A DNA stretch of 11,850 nt, from positions 1-11,850 of the forward strand of contig CAZVXI010000095.1 in the NCBI GenBank assembly GCA_964631295.1, written 5' to 3'. Below are positions 6,320 through 11,850 of the stretch, piece after piece (within the stretch, counting starts at the first letter, position 1; the number at the start of each line of letters is the position of its first letter). Origin of the DNA: CAZVXI01 sp964631295 (lineage in GTDB: Bacteria > Planctomycetota > Phycisphaerae > Phycisphaerales > SM1A02). The notes under the pieces were generated by a model. That model saw only the letters and a list, made by a program, of their open reading frames with translations. It made no database searches and was not told where the DNA came from. The translations under genes and the position numbers were made by a program.

Positions 6320-7972
6320 ATGAGCCAGACGCCAACATCGACCAACGCACGTTCGACGACCGAGTTCAAGCCGGGCGGCAAGTCCGGCGAGAGCAAGCGA
6401 CCGCCCGACTGGCGGCACATGTCGAAACTCTTCGAGCAGTTGCCGCCACACGCGATCGAAGCGGAGATGTGTGTGCTGGGATCGATGATGCTCGATCCCA
6501 ATGTGATCGGCGACGTCATCCTGACGTTGCGAGGTCCGGATGACTTCTCTCGCGCGGCACATGGCTCGATCTACAAAGCCATGGTCGAGTTGTACGACAA
6601 ACACGCGCAACTCGACATCGTGCAGTTGCACCAGATGCTCGTCGACCGCGACATCATCGAGTCGGTTGGCGGACAGACGTATCTCGTGGAACTGGCCGAC
6701 TCCGTCCCCACCGCCGCGAACGCGACGTACTACGCCCGTCTTGTGCGCGAGAAGGCGATGGTGCGTGATCTGATCGAAGCGGCCGGCGACATTCTGTACG
6801 ACGCATACAACAGCCCGGATACCGTGCGCAACATCCTTGATGCTGCCGAGCAGAAGATCTTTCACATTGCTCAATCGTCCGAGCAGACATCGGCCGAGGC
6901 GCTGCACGACCTGATTCAGCAGACGATGCACGTGCTGGAGAGCAACGACGGTCGATCGATCACGGGCGTTGCGAGCGGCTTTGCAGAACTCGATGAAATG
7001 ACGACAGGTCTGCAATCCGGGGAGATGATCATCCTTGCGGCGCGGCCCTCGATGGGGAAGACCGCGTTGGCGCTGAATGTGACAGAGCAGATCGCCATGC
7101 AAGGCAAGCCGGTGGCCGTCTTCAGTCTCGAAATGGGCAAGCAACAACTCGTGCAGCGATTGCTGTGCGCCCGCTCAGGCGTGGACTCCCAGCGACTGCG
7201 GCGCAACATGCTCACCGAGCGCGAGTGGGAGCGGCTTGTGCACGCGTGCGATCAATTGATGCAGGCGCCGATCTACATCGACGACACACCGGGGCTGACT
7301 GCCCTGCAGATGCGTGCCAAGTCCCGGCGGCTGGTCGCCAAGCACCAGGTGGAGGCGATCGTCATCGACTACATGCAGTTGATGTCATCGGGCGCGCGGG
7401 TCGAGTCCCGGCAGCAGGAAGTCAGCGAGATCAGCCGAAGTGTGAAAGCCATGGCGCGCGAGCTCAACGTGCCTGTCATCTGCCTGTCGCAGTTGAATCG
7501 TGCCGCGGAGCAGCGCGAGGGCCATCGGCCTCGCATGAGCGATCTGCGCGAGTCGGGCTCGATCGAACAGGATGCAGATGTCATCATGATGCTGCACCGC
7601 GAGGAGTATTACAACCGCAGTGATCCGGACTGGGCAGACGATCATCCGGAGAAAGTCGGCGTTGCCGAGTTGATCCTCGCCAAGCAGCGCAACGGGCCGA
7701 CCGGGACCATCCGGCTGACGTGGGACGAGTCTTCGACGCGCTTCAAGGACTACACCGCCGAGACACCCCCGCCGGGCTACGAGAGTCGCGGGAAGTCCGA
7801 TGCGGGGCAATCGCCCTATGCCGATGCCGGCGGGGCGCAATCGAGCCAGCCGCGCGGCGCGTTCGCGGCCGGGCCGGGCACCGGGCCCGTCAGCAACTTC
7901 CGCGATGGAGGCGGGCCCACGGCCGGCAGCGATGGCGATGACGGCGAGGAAGACATCGGCATCCCATATTGA
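6320..7972 (+). CDS. dnaB: Replicative DNA helicase DnaB
   Basis: 550 residues. DnaB is the hexameric helicase that unwinds DNA ahead of the replisome and binds primase. An extra ~33-residue N-terminus precedes the helical N-terminal domain, which begins at LPPHAIEAEMCVLGSMMLDP (41-60) and runs to about 145. A linker helix region (about 150-190) follows, then the RecA-type ATPase domain (about 195-480): Walker A ARPSMGKTA (241-249), catalytic Glu271 in FSLEMG, Walker B IVIDYMQL (347-354), QLNRAAEQR (391-399), and DLRESGSIEQDAD (408-420). No intein interrupts Walker A or the other motifs. Residues ~480-550 are a Gly/Pro/Ser/Asp-rich, probably disordered tail absent from short DnaB proteins. 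A second in-frame ATG at 6419 (Met34, just before KLFEQLPPHA) would give a more standard N-terminus; neither start has a good Shine-Dalgarno sequence, so the start is uncertain. It is transcribed away from nuoF and looks monocistronic. Confidence 0.96.
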   Translation: MSQTPTSTNARSTTEFKPGGKSGESKRPPDWRHMSKLFEQLPPHAIEAEMCVLGSMMLDPNVIGDVILTLRGPDDFSRAAHGSIYKAMVELYDKHAQLDIVQLHQMLVDRDIIESVGGQTYLVELADSVPTAANATYYARLVREKAMVRDLIEAAGDILYDAYNSPDTVRNILDAAEQKIFHIAQSSEQTSAEALHDLIQQTMHVLESNDGRSITGVASGFAELDEMTTGLQSGEMIILAARPSMGKTALALNVTEQIAMQGKPVAVFSLEMGKQQLVQRLLCARSGVDSQRLRRNMLTEREWERLVHACDQLMQAPIYIDDTPGLTALQMRAKSRRLVAKHQVEAIVIDYMQLMSSGARVESRQQEVSEISRSVKAMARELNVPVICLSQLNRAAEQREGHRPRMSDLRESGSIEQDADVIMMLHREEYYNRSDPDWADDHPEKVGVAELILAKQRNGPTGTIRLTWDESSTRFKDYTAETPPPGYESRGKSDAGQSPYADAGGAQSSQPRGAFAAGPGTGPVSNFRDGGGPTAGSDGDDGEEDIGIPY

Positions 7973-8199
7973 TATTGATTCATTCGTTCGGCCGGCCAAC
8001 GCCGCAGCGCAGGGGGCGAGTGGGATGTGGCTCGTGCAGATCGACTCGAAGCCGACCGGCGCCATTTATCCCGCCGCCGTTGGCGTGGTCTCGCAGGCGC
8101 TGGTGACGCTTGGCCACCCTGCCCGATCAGTGACGCCGGGTCTTCGCTTCGCGCCCCAGGCCCGCAGCCACCGTCTGGCTTTCCGGGGCCTTCGAGACC

Positions 8200-8225
8200 C
8201 CTGCATCGTGCTTGCCCGGTGCAGG
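8200..8225. other. Hairpin-forming inverted repeat, 9-bp stem
   Basis: CCTGCATCG (8200-8208) pairs with CGGTGCAGG (8217-8225), including one T-G wobble in the plus-strand RNA, around an 8-nt loop. No T-run follows on the plus strand, so it is not a canonical terminator for dnaB, which ends 228 nt upstream. It could be part of a structured leader or small RNA. Strand and function are unknown. Confidence 0.55.
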
Positions 8226-8270
8226 CCTGGTTCCATCCCGCACCATGTGGATCGTGCCTACCATTGGATG

Positions 8271-8290
8271 CTTGTGAAGGATTTCACAAG
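8271..8290. promoter_or_regulatory. Perfect CRP/FNR-superfamily-like palindrome
   Basis: CTTGTGAA (8271-8278) and TTCACAAG (8283-8290) are exact reverse complements around a 4-nt centre. The core is TGTGA-N6-TCACA (8273-8288), the classical site bound by CRP-type dimers. The symmetry and core are seen directly. That a CRP-like regulator binds here is inference; the centre lies about 318 nt before the acyl-CoA dehydrogenase ATG, and no promoter at a standard distance was found. It could alternatively be an RNA hairpin. Confidence 0.55.
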
Positions 8291-8489
8291 CCGATGTGAC
8301 GACCAATGCTCGTGCAGGTTCAGGGCGACCGGTGGAAATGAAAACCGCCCGTCGGCTGATACTGGCAGATGCTGCGAGCGGGTGGCTCAATCGCGTAGAA
8401 TGTCACCTGAGAAGTCATGGTCGTGAGGACGAGGCCGCCGCTGCCGTTTCGCCGAAGCGACCCATGCCGCCGCCCGGCCGAGCGTGAAC

Positions 8490-8504
8490 TTGCGTTCCAC
8501 GCAA
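8490..8504. promoter_or_regulatory. Short palindrome TTGCGT-N3-ACGCAA
   Basis: There is a perfect 6-bp inverted repeat with a 3-nt centre, about 94 nt before the acyl-CoA dehydrogenase ATG. Size and position suit an operator for a dimeric repressor near the promoter. No regulator family is assigned. Symmetry extends no further than six bases, so chance is possible. Confidence 0.35.
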
Positions 8505-8535
8505 CACTGGGCAGATCCGAGCGGTTGTTCAGCTA

Positions 8536-8554
8536 CTCACCCATGATGGGTGAG
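8536..8554. promoter_or_regulatory. Palindrome/hairpin CTCACCCA-TGA-TGGGTGAG
   Basis: This is a perfect 8-bp inverted repeat with a 3-nt centre, ending 43 nt before the acyl-CoA dehydrogenase start and 30 nt before its ribosome site. It may be a dimeric operator or a hairpin in the 5' leader. No U-run follows, so it is not an intrinsic terminator. The regulator is not identifiable from sequence. Confidence 0.5.
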
Positions 8555-8584
8555 GTTGGAAAACACAGCCGCCACACGCCCGAC

Positions 8585-8590
8585 GAGGAG
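8585..8590 (+). promoter_or_regulatory. Strong ribosome binding site GAGGAG
   Basis: GAGGAG lies 7 nt before the ATG at 8598. It settles the start of the acyl-CoA dehydrogenase against the upstream in-frame GTG at 8550, which would add 16 unconserved residues and sits inside the palindrome. Confidence 0.85.
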
Positions 8591-8597
8591 TCAATCC

Positions 8598-10544
8598 ATG
8601 TCCACCTCAACACCATCCATGACCGATCGCCTGAAAAATGTCGCGGATAAGGATCGCCAGCAGATTCGCGATGCAGAAGAGATGCTCGGCCCCGATCCAT
8701 CCGAGATGGGGTTCATCAAGAATCTCTTCTGGGGCAACTTCAAACAAAGTGAAGTGCTGCCATTCCCGGAATGTGATGCTGAGGAAACTGCGCGGTGCGA
8801 TCAGTTGCTCGCAGCGCTCGACGAATACCTCAAGAAGGAGCACCCTTCTTTTGCGATTGATGAGAAGCAGGAGATCCCGCAGTGGGTCATCGAGCGGCTG
8901 TTCGCGCTGGGCGTGATGGGCATGATCATCCCGCAGAAGTATGGGGGTGGGGGCTTCAGTATCACCAGCTACAACCGCGTGCTGGCGCGCATCGGCGAGT
9001 CCTGCGGGGCAACGGCGGTCCTCGTCTCAGCACACCAGTCGATCGGCTGCGGCGCGATCAACCTCTTTGGCACTGAAGAACAGAAACGTCGGTATCTGCC
9101 GCGCATGGCAACGGAGATGCTCAGCGCGTTCTGCCTGAGTGAACCGAATGTCGGCTGCGATGCCGGTGGCCAGGAAACACGCTGCGAACTCTCCGAAGAC
9201 GGCGAGCACTACATTCTCAACGGCGAGAAGAAGTGGGCGACGAGCGCCGCAATGTCCGGTTTGTTCACGGTCATGGCCAAGCAGAAGATGAAAGATCCGA
9301 AATCCGGCAAGGAGAAGGACAAGGTCACCGCGCTCATCTGCACGCCGGACATGGAAGGCATCGACATCTTCAGCCGCAACCGCGCGAAGTGCGGGATTCG
9401 CGGCACATGGCAGGCGCGCGTGCGTTTCACAAACGTGAAGGTGCCGCGCGAGAACCTGCTTCACGAGGAAGGGCGCGGCTTGAATGTCGCGCTCACATGC
9501 CTCAACTACGGCCGATGTACGCTTTCCGCGGGCATGGTCGGTGCCGGCAAAGCTGCATATGAACAGGCTGTCAAGTGGGCGCAGTACCGCTATCAGTTCA
9601 ATCGCCCGATTGCCGAGTTCGATCTCATCAAGGAGAAGCTCGCGAAGATGGCCGCCTACGTGCATGCGATGGATGCAATGTTGTACATGACGACCGGGAT
9701 CGTCGACCGCGATGACGAAGACATCATGCTCGAGACGGCCGTGTGCAAGGTTTTCTGTTCCGAGTATGGATTCCGCACCGTTGACAATGCCATGCAGGTG
9801 ATGGGCGGTGAAGGCTACATGACAGAGAATGTCGTGGAGAGACTCTGGCGTGACAGCCGCATCAACACCATCGTCGAGGGTGCCAACGAAGTGATGCACA
9901 GCTTCATCTTCGCGTATGGGTCAAAACAACTCGGCGAGTACATGCTCGACATCAAGGACAAACCCTTCAAGTACCCCGGCGCAGCGATGAAGATCGCGGC
10001 CCAACTGTTCCTGGGCATCAAGCCCGCGGCACCGCGCATCACCACCGTGCATGCGAAGATCGAACGCTTTGCCCGGCAACTGGAGAAACTCGCGCAGCAG
10101 TTCAGCCATGAAGTCAAGTTGAGCTTCAAGCGGCTTGATGAGAAGATCGTGACCGAACAGCACACGCAGCGTCGCTTGAGCATGGCCGCCATCTGGATCC
10201 ATGCACTGACATGCTCGATGTCCAAGGTCGACATGTTGCTGAAGAAGGGCGTGAATGGCAATGACATCCGGCAGGAAATCACGCTGCTGGAGCACGTGTT
10301 CTCGCTCGGCGAAGAAGAGATTCGTCTCGCCTTCAACGGGCTGCGCGAGAACCCGGACGATACCATCGCCGCAGCGAGCGACGTTGCGCTGGATCGCATG
10401 GCATCGCTGCCCAACAACGAGTATGTGCTGCCGGAGAAGACAATGGACCTCGATGCCCGCGGCACGGGGCGCGAGCCGGATCAGACCAACATCTCGCAGT
10501 TTGGATCGGGTACAACGGTCAAGCCGGAAGATGCTGTTGTCTGA
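8598..10544 (+). CDS. Acyl-CoA dehydrogenase, VLCAD/ACAD9-like
   Basis: 648 residues, longer than short-chain enzymes (~380) and close to the very-long-chain type with an extra C-terminal domain. It should oxidise acyl-CoA to 2-enoyl-CoA with FAD, giving electrons to an electron-transfer flavoprotein. The helical N-domain spans about 60-175, the beta domain 176-290 (AFCLSEPNVGCDAGG at 177-191, then KKWATSAA), and the C-terminal helical domain 295-445 (QYRYQFNRPIAEFDLIKEKLA, VMGGEGYMTE, then NTIVEGANEVMH). Glu427 in IVEGAN aligns with the catalytic base of VLCAD. Residues ~450-648 match the extra helical region and end in a polar tail. The FAD/substrate signature is off consensus: NVGCD stands where SSGSD-like residues are usual. 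The next gene is a leucine-type dehydrogenase 57 nt on, so a role in branched-chain amino acid breakdown is likely, although the length suggests longer acyl chains. Substrate is not determinable by eye. Confidence 0.92.
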   Translation: MSTSTPSMTDRLKNVADKDRQQIRDAEEMLGPDPSEMGFIKNLFWGNFKQSEVLPFPECDAEETARCDQLLAALDEYLKKEHPSFAIDEKQEIPQWVIERLFALGVMGMIIPQKYGGGGFSITSYNRVLARIGESCGATAVLVSAHQSIGCGAINLFGTEEQKRRYLPRMATEMLSAFCLSEPNVGCDAGGQETRCELSEDGEHYILNGEKKWATSAAMSGLFTVMAKQKMKDPKSGKEKDKVTALICTPDMEGIDIFSRNRAKCGIRGTWQARVRFTNVKVPRENLLHEEGRGLNVALTCLNYGRCTLSAGMVGAGKAAYEQAVKWAQYRYQFNRPIAEFDLIKEKLAKMAAYVHAMDAMLYMTTGIVDRDDEDIMLETAVCKVFCSEYGFRTVDNAMQVMGGEGYMTENVVERLWRDSRINTIVEGANEVMHSFIFAYGSKQLGEYMLDIKDKPFKYPGAAMKIAAQLFLGIKPAAPRITTVHAKIERFARQLEKLAQQFSHEVKLSFKRLDEKIVTEQHTQRRLSMAAIWIHALTCSMSKVDMLLKKGVNGNDIRQEITLLEHVFSLGEEEIRLAFNGLRENPDDTIAAASDVALDRMASLPNNEYVLPEKTMDLDARGTGREPDQTNISQFGSGTTVKPEDAVV

Positions 10545-10601
10545 CGACAGAACCCGCAAGGAAGGCCAATCTTCGCACGGAAGCAGGTATGGAGCGTTTG
10601 A

Positions 10602-11681
10602 GTGGACTGGGACATGAACACCTTTGAGCAGATGACCGACCGTGGGCACGAACGTGTCTGTTTTCACTACGACAAACAGACCGGGCTTCGCGCGATCATT
10701 GCGTTGCATTCTTCCGTGCTTGGCAATGCACTTGGTGGCACACGCCGCTGGCACTATGCAACGGAAGCCGATGCTCTGTATGACGTGCTGCGGCTGTCTG
10801 AGGGCATGACATACAAGAGCGCGTGCGCCGGGCTGCCGATGGGTGGCGGCAAGAGCNNNNNNNNNNTGCTGCCCAAGCCGGGGTTCAAAGCGTCAGAAGC
10901 AGAAGCCCGGGCGATGGGCCGGTTTGTCGATACGTTCAACGGCGTGTACATCGCTGCGGAAGACGTCGGCGTGGACACACACTATGTCGACTGGATGGCG
11001 CGCGAAACGCAGCATGTGATGGGCGGCGAAACAGTCTCGCGCGGCGGCGATCCCTCGCCACATACCGCGCGTGGCGTGTTCAACGGCATGAAGGCGGCAC
11101 TTGCCCACATTGGCCGGCCTGAAGACTTCTCCGGCGTGACCGTGGCGATCCAGGGTGTCGGCCATGTTGGCTATTACCTCACGAAGGAACTGCTCGAAGC
11201 AGGCGCGAAGGTCACAGTCACTGACATCAAGCCCGAGAGCCTCGCACGCGCGACAGCGCTCGGTGATGTGACAGTCGTCGAGCCGGATGAGATTCTCACG
11301 ACGGAATGTGACATACTCGCGCCGTGCGCGCTCGGCGGCGTGGTTGGCGGCGGGAACATCAAGCAACTCAACTGTCGTATCCTCTGTGGCGGCGCGAACA
11401 ACATCCTTGTCGACCCTGATGAAGACGCGGTGCTGCTGCGAAACGCAGGCATAACCTACGCACCGGACTTCGTCGTGAACTCCGGCGGGGTGATCGAACT
11501 CAGCGGCCTGCACCTCGGTTGGTCGCGCGAGGAACTTGATCGCAAGAACGATGAGATCGAAGCAACGACCGCGGAGATACTCAACAAGGGCCAGTCCATG
11601 CAATCGAACTATGCTGCCGCAGTGGCTGTTGCGCAGGAGCGCATCGCATCGGCGGCGCAGGAGAAAGTCCATGCCGGTTAA
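10602..11681 (+). CDS. Leucine/amino-acid dehydrogenase (Glu/Leu/Phe/Val family), with 10-N gap
   Basis: 359 residues including four unknown ones. Members deaminate Leu, Val, Ile (or Phe) to the 2-oxoacid with NAD+, releasing ammonia. The N-terminal domain holds MTYKSACAGLPMGGGKS; Lys72 (MTYK) and Lys84 (GGGK) match the substrate-binding and catalytic lysines, and Asp121 in AAEDVG matches the catalytic Asp. The Rossmann domain starts near 177, with GVTVAIQGVGHVGYYL holding the GxGxxG loop at 185-190. CGGANNIL and PDFVVNSGGVIEL are also typical of leucine dehydrogenases. The GTG start has GGAG 7 nt upstream; an ATG at 10614 is the alternative. Its last 11 nt overlap the E1 alpha gene, strongly suggesting an operon for branched-chain amino acid catabolism. 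Phenylalanine or valine specificity cannot be excluded. The N run begins two residues after the catalytic Lys but leaves the frame intact. Confidence 0.9.
   Translation: MDWDMNTFEQMTDRGHERVCFHYDKQTGLRAIIALHSSVLGNALGGTRRWHYATEADALYDVLRLSEGMTYKSACAGLPMGGGKSXXXXLPKPGFKASEAEARAMGRFVDTFNGVYIAAEDVGVDTHYVDWMARETQHVMGGETVSRGGDPSPHTARGVFNGMKAALAHIGRPEDFSGVTVAIQGVGHVGYYLTKELLEAGAKVTVTDIKPESLARATALGDVTVVEPDEILTTECDILAPCALGGVVGGGNIKQLNCRILCGGANNILVDPDEDAVLLRNAGITYAPDFVVNSGGVIELSGLHLGWSREELDRKNDEIEATTAEILNKGQSMQSNYAAAVAVAQERIASAAQEKVHAG
10857..10866. other. Assembly gap, 10 N
   Basis: Ten ambiguous bases lie inside the leucine-dehydrogenase-type gene. The frame is the same on both sides, and the spacing from GGGK to the AMGRFV helix is about that of the family (19 against roughly 17 residues in homologues recalled). 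The gap length is therefore probably near the true value, within a few codons. Confidence 0.95.
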
Positions 11682-11850
11682 GACCGTCCATGAGATCGCC
11701 ATCGAGAACGTGTCGATTCTCGATGAGCATGGCAACTTTGACGAACAGCTTGGCGCGGGGCTGATTCCCGATGCCGATGCGGTGAAGTTGTACCAGCACA
11801 TGCTCACATGCCGGCATCTTGATGAAGTTGCATTCAAGCTGCAGCGGTCA
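11671..11850 (+). CDS. 2-oxoacid dehydrogenase E1 alpha subunit (pyruvate or branched-chain), 3' truncated
   Basis: Only the first 60 residues are in the window. The frame runs open to the edge, and the ATG has AGGAG 7 nt upstream. The stretch LGAGLIPDADAVKLYQHMLTCRHLDEVAFKLQRS is the N-terminal helix typical of thiamine-diphosphate E1 alpha subunits (PdhA/BkdA1), which decarboxylate pyruvate or branched-chain 2-oxoacids and feed the E2 lipoyl core. The thiamine-diphosphate motif lies beyond the edge. The start overlaps the preceding amino-acid dehydrogenase stop by 11 nt. Because that enzyme makes branched-chain 2-oxoacids, the branched-chain complex is the more likely identity, but the visible part alone cannot separate it from pyruvate dehydrogenase. 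Confidence 0.82.
   Translation, partial: MPVKTVHEIAIENVSILDEHGNFDEQLGAGLIPDADAVKLYQHMLTCRHLDEVAFKLQRS

Larger units (their letters stand above)
7973..8597. other. Long gene-free region upstream of the catabolic operon
   Basis: There are 625 nt between the dnaB stop and the acyl-CoA dehydrogenase start. Open frames here (for example 7800-8426 on plus and 8127-8390 on minus) lack ribosome sites and recognisable domains, and their composition is not protein-like. I see no tRNA, tmRNA, RNase P or SRP RNA signature. The region does contain four clean inverted repeats, listed separately at 8200-8225, 8271-8290, 8490-8504 and 8536-8554. It most probably acts as a regulatory region or long 5' leader for the downstream operon, and a small RNA is possible. 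A weak -10-like TAGAAT lies at 8396-8401 without a good -35. Confidence 0.6.

Noticed and set aside
6314..7147. 277-codon minus-strand frame opposite dnaB
   Set aside because: It lies entirely antisense to the DnaB coding sequence with intact helicase motifs; treated as a shadow.
8127..8300. Possible RNase P, SRP or tmRNA gene in the long intergenic region
   Set aside because: I looked for the conserved RNase P GAGGAAAGUCC-type core, the SRP GGAAGNAGC apical loop and the tmRNA tRNA-like ends on both strands and did not find them.
8127..8390. 87-codon minus-strand frame in the intergenic region
   Set aside because: No ribosome site or domain is visible and it crosses two inverted repeats; possible but unsupported.
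8396..8401. TAGAAT as a promoter -10 box
   Set aside because: No acceptable -35 hexamer lies 15-19 nt upstream, and it is ~200 nt before the next start codon; kept only as a weak note.
7800..8426. 208-codon plus-strand frame overlapping the dnaB end and the intergenic region
   Set aside because: Its first third is out of frame with dnaB, it has no ribosome site, and the remainder (Arg/Cys/Ser-rich) does not resemble a protein.
9027..9899. Long open frame (290 codons) on the minus strand opposite the acyl-CoA dehydrogenase
   Set aside because: The plus strand carries all catalytic motifs of a known family; this frame has no recognisable domain and reflects GC-rich codon bias.
10893..11837. 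314-codon minus-strand frame across the leucine dehydrogenase and E1 alpha genes
   Set aside because: It runs antisense to two clearly identified genes and has no domain or ribosome site.

Overview
The window is a stretch of ordinary, GC-rich bacterial chromosome (roughly 60 % G+C by eye) with ten protein genes, two of them cut by the window edges. The mix points to a Gram-negative-type bacterium with respiratory metabolism. It includes a TonB/ExbD pair, NuoF, YbeY-CorC, DnaB with a Gly-rich tail, a VLCAD-like acyl-CoA dehydrogenase, and a leucine dehydrogenase next to a 2-oxoacid dehydrogenase E1 alpha. A planctomycete of the Phycisphaerae kind is my best guess, but this is inference from protein style and not proof. 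A run of 10 N inside one gene suggests a draft or metagenome assembly.

Layout. Positions 1-942 (+) hold the end of a protein that looks like a gluzincin (peptidase MA-type) domain with its zinc site lost. It converges, with 11 nt between stop codons, on a minus-strand block. Read 5' to 3', that block is nuoF (6070-4724), ybeY (4541-3900), a CorC/HlyC-type CBS protein (3903-2542, overlapping ybeY by 4 nt), exbD (2499-2083) and a TonB-like protein (2039-954). A 249-nt divergent intergenic region (6071-6319) separates nuoF from the plus-strand dnaB (6320-7972).

After dnaB comes a 625-nt stretch with no convincing gene (7973-8597). It holds four clean inverted repeats. One is a perfect TGTGA-N6-TCACA palindrome (8271-8290), which matches the classical CRP/FNR-superfamily site. 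One is a 9-bp hairpin (8200-8225), and two are palindromes close to the next gene (8490-8504, 8536-8554). This region leads into a probable operon: acyl-CoA dehydrogenase (8598-10544), leucine/amino-acid dehydrogenase (10602-11681) and 2-oxoacid dehydrogenase E1 alpha (11671 to the edge).

How the genes work together. The right-hand operon reads as branched-chain amino acid catabolism: deamination of Leu/Val/Ile, oxidative decarboxylation of the 2-oxoacid, then acyl-CoA oxidation feeding electrons to respiration. NuoF (NADH entry to complex I) serves the same energy economy but is separately transcribed. The ybeY-corC pair is the widespread rRNA-maturation/CBS linkage. exbD-tonB is an energy-transduction pair that lacks its ExbB partner here. 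I found no mobile element, CRISPR array, tRNA or rRNA. I do not see a wholly new multi-gene system. The most worthwhile leads are the palindrome-rich leader before the catabolic operon and the degenerate peptidase-like protein.
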